Positions 50,490-59,349 of a DNA stretch of 64,000 bases are shown here, piece after piece; position 1 is the stretch's first letter, and each line of letters begins with the position of its first letter. This stretch comes from Ammoniphilus resinae. GTDB taxonomy: Bacteria; Bacillota; Bacilli; Aneurinibacillales; RAOX-1. A program made the position numbers and the translations under genes. The DNA is taken from assembly GCF_017873965.1 (NCBI RefSeq), contig NZ_JAGGKT010000002.1:286312-350311 (forward strand), given 5' to 3'. Below the pieces are notes generated by a model. The model saw nothing but the letters and a program-made list of their open reading frames with translations. It was not told the DNA's origin and did not search any database.

Positions 50490-51232
50490 TTTAATACATA
50501 ATTGATAAAAGCCTTGGTACGTTCTGATTTCGGGTTCATGAAGATCTCTTCCGGTGTGCCGGACTCGGTAATTTCTCCCTGGTCCATGAACAGAATTTTA
50601 TCTGCCACTTCTTTGGCAAACCCCATCTCATGGGTTACGATGATCATCGTAATCTGTTCTGCTGCAAGTTGTTTAATGACTTGTAAAACCTCGCCTGTCA
50701 GTTCGGGATCAAGCGCAGAAGTGGGTTCGTCAAACAGCATAATCTCCGGGTTCATCATGAGCGCCCTGGCAATGGCAACTCGCTGCTTTTGGCCGCCTGA
50801 CAGCTTACTGGGATATACATTCGCCTTATCTGACAGACCGACTTTTTTCAGGAGTTCTGTACTTCTTTGTGCAATTTGGTCACCCTGTTCCCCCTTCACA
50901 TATTTCGGGGCAAGCTCCAAATTTTCTTTAACCGTAAGATGGGGGAAAAGATTAAAGTGCTGAAAAACCATTCCCATCTTTGAAGTAATACGCTTTAATT
51001 CTTGATGATTAGCGTACACACCCTCTTTAACTAGGTCCTGACCGCCTACAGAAACACTGCCACCATCAATTTGTTCAAGATGGATCAGGCTCCTAAGCAT
51101 CGTACTCTTCCCTGAACCAGAGGGGCCAATGACTGCTACGACCTGATTTTTCTCTATCTCAAAGGTAATATTTTTAAGAACATCAAGATCCCCAAAAGAT
51201 TTTCTTAGATTGGACACTTGAACAATCGACAA
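50486..51232 (-). CDS. Polar amino acid ABC transporter ATP-binding protein
   Basis: This 248-residue ATPase has Walker [15 protein letters not shown] near residue 35, Q-loop [14 protein letters not shown] near residue 89, signature [17 protein letters not shown] near residue 139, and Walker [16 protein letters not shown] near residue 158. It is of the GlnQ type that drives import of glutamine, arginine, cystine or similar. The start is probably TTG 51232 (MSIVQVSN), eight bases from GGAGTG; an upstream GTG is too close. It lies four bases after the permease gene. Confidence 0.9.
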   Translation of the reverse strand: MSIVQVSNLRKSFGDLDVLKNITFEIEKNQVVAVIGPSGSGKSTMLRSLIHLEQIDGGSVSVGGQDLVKEGVYANHQELKRITSKMGMVFQHFNLFPHLTVKENLELAPKYVKGEQGDQIAQRSTELLKKVGLSDKANVYPSKLSGGQKQRVAIARALMMNPEIMLFDEPTSALDPELTGEVLQVIKQLAAEQITMIIVTHEMGFAKEVADKILFMDQGEITESGTPEEIFMNPKSERTKAFINYVLK

Positions 51233-51245
51233 TTTCCCCACTCCT

Positions 51246-51908
51246 TTATTCGAATTTCAATCTTCTTTCCAGCTGTTTGAAAACCCATGTCAAGATGAGA
51301 GTCATCAACAAATAAATAATCCCAGCAACGAAAAAAGGAATAATGGTAAAATCGCGATTAACGGCCGTTTGGGCAAAGTGGAGTAATTCCGGGACAGCAA
51401 CAGCGTAAAGCAGTGCGGTATCTTTCACAAGTGTTATCGATTCGTTGGAAACGGCCGGCAAAGCCACGCGAAACATTTGTGGGATAATGATTTTCCTCAT
51501 CGTTTGCCAGCGACTGAATCCTAACACTTGTGCAGCCTCATATTGACCTTTATCGATGGCTAATAGCCCCCCACGAAAGATTTCCGCAAAATAAGCTGCG
51601 TAGTTTAAAATAAACGCTAAACAGGCTGCTACAAAACGATCTAAGACAAGGTACTCCCCAATCAGCGGAAGCATTGGCAGCCCAAAACAGAATAAGAGGA
51701 GCTGCAGTAAGAGCGGGGTTCCCCGCATGATATAAATATAAAAATTGGCTAGCCAGGCAACCGGCTTAATGGCGCTTTTGACCATTAAAGTGATTACAAA
51801 TCCTAAGGGAATGGAAGCAATAACAGCGATCAAAAAAAGCAAGATCGTCATCTTTGCCCCTTCCAACATTGGGATCGTGATGGTAAACAAGTAGTCCATG
51901 CTCATCAT
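51246..51908 (-). CDS. Polar amino acid ABC transporter permease
   Basis: This 220-residue permease of the HisM/GlnP type has the EAA loop [20 protein letters not shown] near residue 139, preceded by [19 protein letters not shown] near residue 58, which carries the family RGTP motif. Five hydrophobic segments are visible. Only one permease gene is present, so it acts as a homodimer. A hairpin separates it from the binding-protein gene upstream. Confidence 0.9.
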   Translation of the reverse strand: MMSMDYLFTITIPMLEGAKMTILLFLIAVIASIPLGFVITLMVKSAIKPVAWLANFYIYIMRGTPLLLQLLLFCFGLPMLPLIGEYLVLDRFVAACLAFILNYAAYFAEIFRGGLLAIDKGQYEAAQVLGFSRWQTMRKIIIPQMFRVALPAVSNESITLVKDTALLYAVAVPELLHFAQTAVNRDFTIIPFFVAGIIYLLMTLILTWVFKQLERRLKFE

Positions 51909-51925
51909 CTTATGCTCCTAAGGTT

Positions 51926-51966
51926 TACTAAAAACAAAAGCGGATCAAATAGAGATCCGTTTTTGT
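51926..51966. terminator. Attenuator between binding protein and permease
   Basis: AAACAAAAGCGGATC pairs with GATCCGTTTTTGTTT (one mismatch). Lying inside the operon, it should let the binding protein be made in excess over the membrane parts. Confidence 0.8.
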
Positions 51967-51988
51967 TTTACATATTATCCTATTTATT

Positions 51989-52804
51989 TTACTTTAAAAC
52001 CTTATCTTCGCCAAACCATTTTTCCGAAATCTTTGCCGCCGTCCCATCTTCGTTCATTTTATCAAGAGCAGCTTGTAGCTCATTCAATAAAGCTTCATTC
52101 CCTTTTTTTACACCAATCCCATACTCTTCAGGTGCAAGTGACTCATCTAAAATCTTAAATGTTCCTTCTTCTTTGGACATATAGTATCTAGCCACAACTT
52201 CGTCGATGACAACCGCATCAGTACGTCCAATTTTTAAATCGCTTAATGCCATGACGTTGTCTGCATATTCGGTTACAGATTTAATTTGTGATTTGATTTC
52301 ATTGGCATCCAATGCATCAGCTGCAGAGGATAAAGATTGTAGCCCAACTACTTTACCAGCTAAATCAGCAAGCTTCGCAATTTCTGAATCGGCTAGTGTA
52401 ACAACAACTTGCGAATTTTTAAGATAAGGCTTTGTGAAAAGAACTTTCTCTTTTCTTTCATCTGTTATGGTGTACCCGTTCCAAATTAAATCAATCCGAC
52501 CGCTATTTAACTCTGATTCTTTTGTCTTCCAGTCAATCGGTTGGAAAACAGCTTCATAACCCATTTGTTCAGCAGCTGCTCTCGCATAATCAATATCGAA
52601 ACCAACAATTTCGTTTTTCTCATCGCGGAATCCCATTGGAGCAAACTTATCGTCAATTCCAATCGTCAACTGTTTACTTTCACTGCTAGCACTTGCATCT
52701 GGTTGATCAGTATTTGCACTAGAGTTTGAATTGGAGCTAGAACATCCGGCAAATACGGAAAGAATAATCCCAAATACTAAACAAAGCATACTAAACCTTT
52801 TCAC
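51989..52804 (-). CDS. Polar amino acid ABC transporter substrate-binding lipoprotein
   Basis: This 271-residue SBP (family 3) has a lipoprotein signal ending SVFAGCS, a Ser/Asn/Asp linker to about residue 45, then LTIGIDDKFAPMGFRDEKNE, VGFDIDYARAAAEQMGYE and the KEGTFKILDESLAPEEYGIG block. The ligand is an amino acid, class undetermined. The start is GTG 52804 with AGGGGG about nine bases upstream. Operon order is binding protein, permease, ATPase. Confidence 0.92.
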   Translation of the reverse strand: MKRFSMLCLVFGIILSVFAGCSSSNSNSSANTDQPDASASSESKQLTIGIDDKFAPMGFRDEKNEIVGFDIDYARAAAEQMGYEAVFQPIDWKTKESELNSGRIDLIWNGYTITDERKEKVLFTKPYLKNSQVVVTLADSEIAKLADLAGKVVGLQSLSSAADALDANEIKSQIKSVTEYADNVMALSDLKIGRTDAVVIDEVVARYYMSKEEGTFKILDESLAPEEYGIGVKKGNEALLNELQAALDKMNEDGTAAKISEKWFGEDKVLK

Positions 52805-52965
52805 TGATGTTTCCCCCTGATCTTATCTATTTAATAACCTCCTAGATTCTATCCTTTATTACGCTAAATTGCTAATTCAATAATAGAATAAATTCTTTAT
52901 CATTAACGTGTTTTTCACCTGTTTTTAATAAAATCCAACGATTATCTCTGTTTTTCTTCAATATT

Positions 52966-53000
52966 AAAAGGGATCTTGATTGATCCCTTATCCTTTTAAT
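52966..53000 (-). terminator. Terminator of the CDF gene
   Basis: AAGGGATC and GATCCCTT pair around a six-base loop, with TTTTAAT on the minus strand. The rest of the gap 52805-53003 is AT-rich and empty. Confidence 0.8.
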
Positions 53001-53003
53001 CTT

Positions 53004-53969
53004 TTACACCTTCATTTCTGCATGTTGCAGTTGTGCAGTTTCTACCTGAATGGTGGTATGCATAATCTTAAATTTTTCCTCGATTCTACGAATAGCTTGC
53101 TGGAGTATCACCTGTGCGTCCTTGTCATCTTCAATTAAGAGATGGCAGGTAAGGGAGTCCAGCCCCGAGGTAATCGTCCATATATGAAGATCATGAACAT
53201 CACGAACCCCTTCAATTTCTTCCAATGTTTTCTTAACCTCTTCCTGATCAATGGTGATCGGTGTCCCTTCCATAAGAATGTGGACGGAATGAGTTATGAT
53301 TCCCCAGGCCCCTCTTAAGATTAATAGCGAAACGAGCACACTGATAATTGGATCAGCTACATACCAGCCAAAAAGCAGCATCACTAGACCAGCCAAAATC
53401 GCCCCGATGGACCCCAGCGCATCTCCTAAAATATGAAGATACGCGCTTCGTAAATTCACGTTGTTCTTTACATCGCCTTTTCGCATCAAGGCCCAAGCGC
53501 TTATCAGGTTAGCTAGTAATCCCACAGCAGCAATCACCATCATTGACCCACTGGCTACAGTTGGTGGCTCGAGAAAACGCCCATAAGCCTCCCAAATAAT
53601 GAATCCAGCAATGACAAATAGAGTCACCCCGTTGAACAATGCTGCTAAAATTTCAAAACGATAAAATCCGTATGTTTTGTTCGGAGAAGCAGGACGTGTG
53701 GCGAACCAGAAAGCAAACAGGCTTAAGGCAAGTGAGCTCGCGTCGCTTAGCATATGTCCCGAATCAGATAACAAGGCAAGGCTGTTTGTAAATAATCCCC
53801 CAAAAAATTCCAAGAGCATAATACCTGTCGTAATAATTAATGCAATAACTAGCCCCTTCTTATTCCCTTCCCTAATATGGTCATGAGCATGCCCATGATG
53901 GTGATGGTGCCCGTGATCATGTGCGTGATTGTGATCATGATGATCGTTATGATCATGATGAGAATGCAT
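53004..53969 (-). CDS. Cation diffusion facilitator (zinc-type exporter)
   Basis: This 321-residue CDF transporter has a His/Asp-rich N-terminal tail (HHDHNDHHDHNHAHDHGHHH) and six membrane helices. The metal-site pairs sit in LLSDSGHMLSDASSLALS near residue 66 and LHILGDALGSIGAI near residue 178. A C-terminal metallochaperone-like domain carries HDLHIWTITSGLDSLTCHLL near residue 260. H-D/H-D pairs indicate Zn2+ (or Cd2+/Co2+) for proton exchange, as in CzcD. It is 13 bp after the ArsR-type repressor gene. Confidence 0.93.
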   Translation of the reverse strand: MHSHHDHNDHHDHNHAHDHGHHHHHGHAHDHIREGNKKGLVIALIITTGIMLLEFFGGLFTNSLALLSDSGHMLSDASSLALSLFAFWFATRPASPNKTYGFYRFEILAALFNGVTLFVIAGFIIWEAYGRFLEPPTVASGSMMVIAAVGLLANLISAWALMRKGDVKNNVNLRSAYLHILGDALGSIGAILAGLVMLLFGWYVADPIISVLVSLLILRGAWGIITHSVHILMEGTPITIDQEEVKKTLEEIEGVRDVHDLHIWTITSGLDSLTCHLLIEDDKDAQVILQQAIRRIEEKFKIMHTTIQVETAQLQHAEMKV

Positions 53970-53982
53970 TCTTCCTCTCCCC

Positions 53983-54291
53983 CTAATCGTGTGTAGCGTG
54001 ATGAATCATTTGTTTTAAGACTGTAATTACATGCTCGTCATCATAGGTATAGTAAAAAGTCTGCGCTTCCCTACGGTTTTTCACCAATCGCAAGTTTCGT
54101 AAAAAGGATAATTGGTGGGACACAGCCGATTGGGATAAATGCAGCACCTCTGCAATATGACCTACAGAGCATTCCTCCTGTGAGAGGAGGTACAATATTT
54201 TTATTCGAGTCGGATCTGAAAGAGCCTTAAAGGTAAGAGCAACTTCCTCAATCGTTTCTTGACTTAGAAATTCATGCTTATTCGCATCCAT
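53983..54291 (-). CDS. ArsR/SmtB family metalloregulator (CzrA-like)
   Basis: This 102-residue winged-helix repressor has [20 protein letters not shown] near residue 16, recognition helix [20 protein letters not shown] near residue 51 and a C-terminal alpha-5 metal site ([19 protein letters not shown]) with the spaced Asp/His pairs of zinc-sensing CzrA/SmtB. Zinc binding would release the operator and induce the CDF gene. GGAGGGGAG before the ATG at 54291 sets the start. The operator lies at 54319-54344. Confidence 0.9.
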   Translation of the reverse strand: MDANKHEFLSQETIEEVALTFKALSDPTRIKILYLLSQEECSVGHIAEVLHLSQSAVSHQLSFLRNLRLVKNRREAQTFYYTYDDEHVITVLKQMIHHATHD

Positions 54292-54318
54292 AACAAATTC
54301 TCCCCTCCCTCTCTCATT

Positions 54319-54344
54319 TATACATGAGCATCTGTTCATATATG
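54319..54344 (-). promoter_or_regulatory. ArsR/SmtB 12-2-12 operator
   Basis: TATACATGAGCA-TC-TGTTCATATATG is an imperfect 12-2-12 inverted repeat (inner ATGAGCA/TGTTCAT 6 of 7), the class site for CzrA/SmtB. It is 28 bp from the repressor start, fitting autorepression of the operon. Confidence 0.75.
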
Positions 54345-54381
54345 ATAACGTAAATATACCTAATTTTTTCTATTTTTTCAA

Positions 54382-54416
54382 GTCAAAAAAGAGAGCTACC
54401 GGATCATTGATCCAGC
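54382..54416 (-). terminator. Terminator of the DUF3892 gene
   Basis: GGATC-AAT-GATCC forms a hairpin extended by GCT/AGC, followed on the minus strand by CTCTCTTTTTTG. Confidence 0.75.
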
Positions 54417-54418
54417 AA

Positions 54419-54637
54419 CTAAAATTCCGGCAAATCAGCCAAATTGTTTCCTTCCTTATGAACTTCCCCATCATGAATCTCCCATCGCCCATCAGCATGA
54501 AGATCTGTCAATGAGTCGAGTTCACCTCCTCGAGCCATTTGTTGTGCCTCTTCCAACGTAATCATCCTATGCTCATCGGTAAGAAAATGGGTAATGAAAC
54601 CATTCTCCTTTTTAACGGCAACCAGTTTTTCAGTCAT
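54419..54637 (-). CDS. DUF3892 family small protein
   Basis: This 72-residue protein reads KLVAVKKENGFITHFLTDE, then MITLEEAQQMARGGELDSLT and a C-terminal NNLADLPEF, which is the standard DUF3892 pattern. The family is small, soluble and found across Firmicutes, with no known function. GGAGGTTTC-type ribosome site precedes the ATG. It stands alone with its own terminator. Confidence 0.85.
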   Translation of the reverse strand: MTEKLVAVKKENGFITHFLTDEHRMITLEEAQQMARGGELDSLTDLHADGRWEIHDGEVHKEGNNLADLPEF

Positions 54638-54746
54638 GAGAAACCTCCAACTTTTGATAAGAATAAATCAAAATTAGTATACCCCCTTAAGCTTCAGCTC
54701 TTTCTTATGTTATATTGATGAAAAGCAATTACTGGAGGTACTCAAT

Positions 54747-55286
54747 ATGTCTGAAATGGATCGTTTAAAATGGGACAGCAAGTATAGGGATAAACTACTG
54801 AAGGGAATCGCCGTATCTGAACCATGTCCGCGGCTGAAACAATTATCATCATATCTTGCGGGAGGCAGTGCCTTGGAACTTGCTTGCGGAATGGGGGAAA
54901 ACAGCTTTTACTTAGCACGGAAAGGTTATCGGGTAACAGCTTATGATGTCTCCCCTGTAGTTATAGATTTTATTAGAGCGCAGGCTAAAAACTTTTCTAT
55001 TACCGCTGAAGTTATGGATCTAGACCATTGGAGTCCTGATTTAGAGCAGTATGACCTAGTGGTCATAACGAAGTTTTTAGACCGCCGTCTGTTCCCTATT
55101 ATTAAATCAGTGATTAAACCAGACGGACTATTTTTTATGGAAACTTTCTATCATTCAACTGCTATGCGGGATGAATATAAGCTGCTGCCAAATGAATTGC
55201 AGGAGCGGTTTGGAGAATGGGAAATTCTCTTCTTTGAACAAGACCCCGGCACCGGACTACAGTCTATATTGGTGCGGAAACCCTAG
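54747..55286 (+). CDS. Class I SAM-dependent methyltransferase (TehB-like)
   Basis: This 179-residue methyltransferase has motif I ALELACGMGENSFYLARKGY near residue 36, VTAYDVSPVVIDFIRAQAKN near residue 57, and LVVITKFLDRRLFPIIKSVI near residue 98. The KPDGLFFMETFY strand follows near residue 119. The compact size and NSFYLARKGY match TehB/YtcP-like enzymes that can methylate tellurite or small thiols. Substrate unproven. Ribosome site TGGAGG seven bases before the ATG. Confidence 0.85.
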   Translation: MSEMDRLKWDSKYRDKLLKGIAVSEPCPRLKQLSSYLAGGSALELACGMGENSFYLARKGYRVTAYDVSPVVIDFIRAQAKNFSITAEVMDLDHWSPDLEQYDLVVITKFLDRRLFPIIKSVIKPDGLFFMETFYHSTAMRDEYKLLPNELQERFGEWEILFFEQDPGTGLQSILVRKP

Positions 55287-55561
55287 TGGAATAAACTTCC
55301 GTGGTCTTTCGTTTCGTGCCCCCTGGTTGCCTATACCTTATCGCTTCTCTTTACCCACTATCCCTTTCTGTCAGATCTGCCGTGGGGATTCTTGTCGAGT
55401 ACCACCGTTTGACCATACCTTCTTCCCGTTCCCTTTAACCACTATCCCACTCCTACAGGTTCTGTCAAAACGACTTTGTCGAAAAAATCTCCTTTACACA
55501 AGAACGTTTGTTTGTTATTGTTTAAATAGAATATACGTTCTTATCTAAGGAGGGGTTTTTA
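55287..55561. other. Gap upstream of the transposase
   Basis: No gene is seen. The boxes CACTATCCC occur at 55356-55364 and 55441-55449. A promoter-like TTGTTTAAATAG segment lies just before the transposase. Confidence 0.5.
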
Positions 55562-56665
55562 ATGGATCAGCTCAGCCTAGACCAATTTCAAGATCGTTTT
55601 CATTCGGAGGAAGTCTGTGCCGACTACTTATTTCAAATGAAGTGGCCAAATGGGTTTGTTTGCCCCAAATGCAGCCATCGGCATTTTTATCGAATCACTA
55701 CCCGCCGTCTTCCCCTCTATGAATGTGCTGAATGCCACCATCAAGCGTCTTTAACCGTGGACACGATTATGGAAGGAAGTAGGACCACCTTACAAAAGTG
55801 GTTTACTGCCATCTTTCTGTCCTCCCGCCCTGCTCCTGGGATCAATGCGGTACAACTGAAAGAGATCATCCAAGTCACCTACAAAACATCCTGGTTAATC
55901 CTTCATAAGATCCGTCGGGCCATGAGTACGTCCGATGCTTCCCATCTATTGTCCGGCATGGTACAAGTCCATGATGCCTGCTACGGCCACCCCTACAACA
56001 TATATCACCAGACCCATCCCAAAGAGCATTTTCTCCTCGTTGGTACATCCCTGAATGAACAAAAACAACCCACCTATATCAAAATGAAGCTCCTGATGGA
56101 ATCACCAAGAGAAAAATTTATTCCGACGGCAGAAAAAAAGTCGTTTGCAGAGAGGTATATCGAGGCAGAGAACTCTGAAGTGGAATATATTACGCAGCGA
56201 CTCAAGCCGCGCAGACTCAAGATGGGATATCCTTATTTCAAAAGGGCTTCCCAGTGGATAAACGACACCTTTCATGGGATCGGCGTTCGCCATTTGCAGG
56301 CTTATTTGGACGAGTTTTGCTATCGGATCAATCAGGCACTGGAACAAGCACCTATATTCCAAGGTCTTATTCAGCTATGTGCTACAACAAAAAAGGCAAA
56401 CTACTGGAAGATCACAGGAAGAAGGAGGAAAAACAAAAAGTCCAACCTCATGCAATGTGTAACTCAAAATTAATTCTCATCGACCATAAGAAAAAGAAAT
56501 AAGAAGATCAAAAAAGAGGCGTTAAATAACAGACTCCCCATATACGACAAAATCAACAACCTACCAATCAAAGAGATCTTCCTGATTGAAAGGGATAATG
56601 AACAAAGGCGAGCAAATTAACATATCCACCAGCTCTATCTTCCTCCCTGATGAAAAGGGATAGTG
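55356..56665. mobile_element. IS1595-like element, boundaries tentative
   Basis: CACTATCCCTTTCTGTCAG at 55356-55374 and CTGATGAAAAGGGATAGTG at 56647-56665 are inverted copies (12-bp identical start), flanking a transposase of the IS1595 type. A third copy with variation (GATTGAAAGGGATAATG) is at 56585-56601. The expected 8-bp target duplication is not visible, so the element is old or the ends are misplaced. Confidence 0.4.
55562..56473 (+). CDS. IS1595-like transposase with altered catalytic site
   Basis: This 303-residue protein has an N-terminal zinc ribbon (CPKCSHRHFYRI; CAECHHQASLT, residues 38-70), typical of IS1595/ISXO2-type transposases, then LILHKIRRAMSTS. The catalytic core is abnormal. 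The usual VEVDE first Asp reads VQVHDACYG, and the expected YTDEW-type second Asp is absent. The C-terminal HGIGVRHLQAYLDEFCYRIN is normal. It is therefore likely inactive for cutting or repurposed for DNA binding. AAGGAGG lies about nine bases before the ATG. Confidence 0.8.
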   Translation: MDQLSLDQFQDRFHSEEVCADYLFQMKWPNGFVCPKCSHRHFYRITTRRLPLYECAECHHQASLTVDTIMEGSRTTLQKWFTAIFLSSRPAPGINAVQLKEIIQVTYKTSWLILHKIRRAMSTSDASHLLSGMVQVHDACYGHPYNIYHQTHPKEHFLLVGTSLNEQKQPTYIKMKLLMESPREKFIPTAEKKSFAERYIEAENSEVEYITQRLKPRRLKMGYPYFKRASQWINDTFHGIGVRHLQAYLDEFCYRINQALEQAPIFQGLIQLCATTKKANYWKITGRRRKNKKSNLMQCVTQN

Positions 56666-56796
56666 AACACAATAAACAAAAACAATTTAGATCGTCCCCT
56701 AGGAAACACCCCATACGCTATCCCATACGCTATTACATGAGATTGGTAGCCGCTTTACCCAAAAAAAGAAAGGATAGCATCCGCTATCCTCACTGC
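56474..56796. other. Gap after the transposase
   Basis: No gene is supported. It holds the right-end candidate repeats (56585-56601, 56647-56665) and a tandem CCCATACGCTAT/CCCATACGCTAT pair near 56712-56738. A serC terminator is not clear, though GGATAGC and GCTATCC near 56772-56789 pair just after the serC stop. Confidence 0.5.
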
Positions 56797-57900
56797 TTAT
56801 CCATGTTGTGCCATGAATTTTTTCATAAAGTCACTGAAAGCCAGACAGCTTTCATATGGTACCGCATTATAGGCGGAAGCTCGGCAACCTCCAACTGATC
56901 GGTGTCCGTTTACACCAATGAATCCTTCCTGTTTTGCTTCGACAAGGAATTGTTTCTCCAATTCTTCACCTTTTACACGGAAGGTAATATTCATTAGTGA
57001 ACGGCTTCCTGACTCAGCGTGACCGATATAGAACCCACCACTTTGATCAATTACATCGTAAATCAGATTTGCTTTCTCTACATTTTGTTTGGTAATAGCC
57101 TCTACCCCACCGGACTCTTTCACCCAGGATAATACTTGTCCTAGCATATAAATACCAAAAGTTGGAGGAGTATTATACAGCGAATTATTTTTCGCATGGG
57201 TCTCATAACGTAACATGGTTGGAATATTGTTGTTTGCCTTTTCCAACAAATCCTTACGAATAATGGCTACGGTCACACCCGATGGTCCAAGATTTTTCTG
57301 AGCACCAGCATAAATCATGGAAAATTTGCTGACATCTACTGGTGTTGACAAAATATCACTGGACATATCCCCAATTAATGGCACGTCCCCAGTATTAGGA
57401 TATTCCTTCCACTCCGTACCGAAAATCGTATTGTTGGAAGTCAAATGAATATAGGCATCTGAAGGTTGATACTTCAGTTCATCAATCGACGGAATACGGC
57501 GATAATTTTCTTCCTTCGTGCTTGCTGCCTCGTAGGCCTCACCAACACCTAGTATTTTCGCTTCTTTGAGCGCTTTTTCTGACCAGGATCCAGTCATGAC
57601 ATAAGCGGCTTTCTGTCCTTGTTGTAAAAAGTTCATGGGTATCATGGAAAATTGAAGGCTTGCACCTCCCTGAAGGAAAAGTACTTCATAGCCATCCGGA
57701 ATTCCCATAAGCTCCTTCAATAAAGCGATTGCTTCATTATGCACAGCGTCATATGCTGCACTGCGATGGCTTAATTCCATCACAGACATTCCAGTTCCCC
57801 TAAAGTCAAGCAATTCAGCCTGAGCTTTTTCGAGAACAGATAGCGGCAACGCGGATGGACCTGCATTAAAGTTATGTGCACGATGTAGGGTTTGTGGCAT
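56797..57900 (-). CDS. serC: Phosphoserine aminotransferase
   Basis: This 367-residue class V aminotransferase begins AHNFNAGPSALPLSVLEKAQ, has LLDFRGTGMSVMELSHRS near residue 34, LFLQGGASLQFSMIPMNFL near residue 73, and the PLP Lys in MIYAGAQKNLGPSGVTVAII near residue 193. It makes 3-phosphoserine from phosphohydroxypyruvate and glutamate in serine synthesis (also used in pyridoxal synthesis). AGGAGTG places the start at the ATG 57900 rather than GTG 57909. serA is not adjacent. Confidence 0.96.
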   Translation of the reverse strand: MPQTLHRAHNFNAGPSALPLSVLEKAQAELLDFRGTGMSVMELSHRSAAYDAVHNEAIALLKELMGIPDGYEVLFLQGGASLQFSMIPMNFLQQGQKAAYVMTGSWSEKALKEAKILGVGEAYEAASTKEENYRRIPSIDELKYQPSDAYIHLTSNNTIFGTEWKEYPNTGDVPLIGDMSSDILSTPVDVSKFSMIYAGAQKNLGPSGVTVAIIRKDLLEKANNNIPTMLRYETHAKNNSLYNTPPTFGIYMLGQVLSWVKESGGVEAITKQNVEKANLIYDVIDQSGGFYIGHAESGSRSLMNITFRVKGEELEKQFLVEAKQEGFIGVNGHRSVGGCRASAYNAVPYESCLAFSDFMKKFMAQHG

Positions 57901-58054
57901 CTCTCTCACTCCTATTATTTCTAATGGCTTATGGTATTTATCTTAACATTGTATACACCAAACAGGAAATAGTTTGGATTAAAAATTAACATTTGACAAA
58001 AATTAAGATTAAATCGTTCTGTTTTACAACTTACAAAAGGGGTGTAATATAATA

Positions 58055-58156
58055 ATGGAAAAAACCAAAATTAGATCCACCGAGTGGCTGATCATGTTGG
58101 CGACCGTTATCCTCGGCATTATTGGCGCTTGGTTAGTTGGCACACTTTTAGCTTAG
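58055..58156 (+). CDS. 33-residue single-span membrane peptide
   Basis: AAAGGGGTG about nine bases before ATG 58055, and a strong terminator after the stop, support this gene. The product is MEKTKIRSTEW followed by one membrane helix (LIMLATVILGIIGAWLVGTL). It resembles short single-helix peptides of Bacillales, but I cannot assign a family. Confidence 0.6.
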   Translation: MEKTKIRSTEWLIMLATVILGIIGAWLVGTLLA

Positions 58157-58175
58157 TTGCGATAGGGCTAAGCAA

Positions 58176-58209
58176 AAACCGATGATAGAGCAATCATCGG
58201 TTTTTTCCC
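58176..58209. terminator. Terminator between the small membrane gene and mccB
   Basis: AAAACCGATGAT pairs with ATCATCGGTTTT with a six-base loop and T-run. It serves both convergent ends. Confidence 0.88.
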
Positions 58210-58214
58210 CGACG

Positions 58215-59348
58215 CTATTTCAATCCTTGTTCTAAATCCTCTAGCAAATCTTCCACATCTTCGATTCCAATCGACACTCGCACCAATCCATCTGTAATGC
58301 CAAGCTGGGCTCGTCTTTCTGCCGGAATCGAAGCGTGGGTCATTCTAGCTGGTACCGAGATCAGGCTCTCAACAGCCCCCAAGCTCTCTGCCAAAGTGAA
58401 AATGTTGACTCGATCCAGTAATCTTTCTGCTCTTTCAGCACTGCCTACATCAAAAGAGAAAGTTCCGCCGAATCCTCTTGCCTGTTGCTTTTGGATATCA
58501 TGCCCGGGATGCCCAGGTAATCCTGGATAGTAGACTTTTACGATATCCGAGCGTTCACTCAGCCACTGGGAAATCCTTCTCGCGTTTTGTTCGTGTTCTT
58601 CCATCCGTACACCAAGTGTTTTCATTCCACGAAGCAAAATAAATGAATCCTGTGGACCAAGAACCCCACCTACGGAATTTTGAATGAAGTGCAGATCTTG
58701 CCCTAATTGCTCGTCCTTGACAACCACTAAACCGGATACAACATCACTGTGTCCACCCAAATATTTGGTCGCACTGTGATAGACAATGTCTGCACCGAGG
58801 CTAAGCGGGTTTTGCCAATAAGGGGTCATGAACGTATTGTCAACAATCAACTTCAACCCCTTTGCCTGGCATACTTCGCTAATCGCCCCAATGTCGGTCA
58901 CATTCATGAGTGGATTACTTGGTGTTTCCAGCATCACTGCCTTGGTATTATCCTGAATGGCTGTCTCGACTTTTGCCACATCCGTAGTATCCACAAAGGT
59001 CACCTGAATTCCTAAACGGGCAAACACCTTGCTTAGTACGCGGTAGGTTCCACCATAAACATCATCGCCGCAGACGATATGGTCGCCTTGATTAAACAGC
59101 ATAATGATGGACGAAAGGGCTGCCATACCAGAGCTAAAAGCAAATCCACGAACACCGCCTTCAATATCAGCAATATATTGTTCCACGGCATTCCTAGTCG
59201 GGTTGCCTGTGCGTGAATACTCATACCCTTTGTGTTTACCGATTGTTTCTTGTTTATATGTGCTTACTTGATAGATTGGAAATACAACAGCTCCTGTTTG
59301 CGGATCTCCATCCACGCCACCGTGGATTAGCTTTGTTTTCATTCTCAT
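58215..59348 (-). CDS. mccB: Cystathionine gamma-lyase/gamma-synthase family PLP enzyme
   Basis: This 377-residue Cys/Met metabolism enzyme has YEYSRTGNPTRNAVEQYIAD near residue 42, FSSGMAALSSIIMLFNQGDH near residue 75, and the PLP Lys in YHSATKYLGGHSDVVSGLVV near residue 191. LISVPARMTHASIPAERR near residue 330 completes the set. In Bacillus the paired enzyme MccB is a cystathionine gamma-lyase and homocysteine gamma-lyase. Context with the CysK-like gene one base upstream supports reverse transsulfuration (homocysteine to cysteine). AAGGAGGG sets the start. Confidence 0.92.
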   Translation of the reverse strand: MRMKTKLIHGGVDGDPQTGAVVFPIYQVSTYKQETIGKHKGYEYSRTGNPTRNAVEQYIADIEGGVRGFAFSSGMAALSSIIMLFNQGDHIVCGDDVYGGTYRVLSKVFARLGIQVTFVDTTDVAKVETAIQDNTKAVMLETPSNPLMNVTDIGAISEVCQAKGLKLIVDNTFMTPYWQNPLSLGADIVYHSATKYLGGHSDVVSGLVVVKDEQLGQDLHFIQNSVGGVLGPQDSFILLRGMKTLGVRMEEHEQNARRISQWLSERSDIVKVYYPGLPGHPGHDIQKQQARGFGGTFSFDVGSAERAERLLDRVNIFTLAESLGAVESLISVPARMTHASIPAERRAQLGITDGLVRVSIGIEDVEDLLEDLEQGLK

Positions 59349-59349
59349 G

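Noticed and set aside
56712-56738. CRISPR-like repeat near the transposase (tandem CCCATACGCTAT)
   Set aside because: There are only two short tandem copies with no spacer and no cas genes. It is a local duplication.
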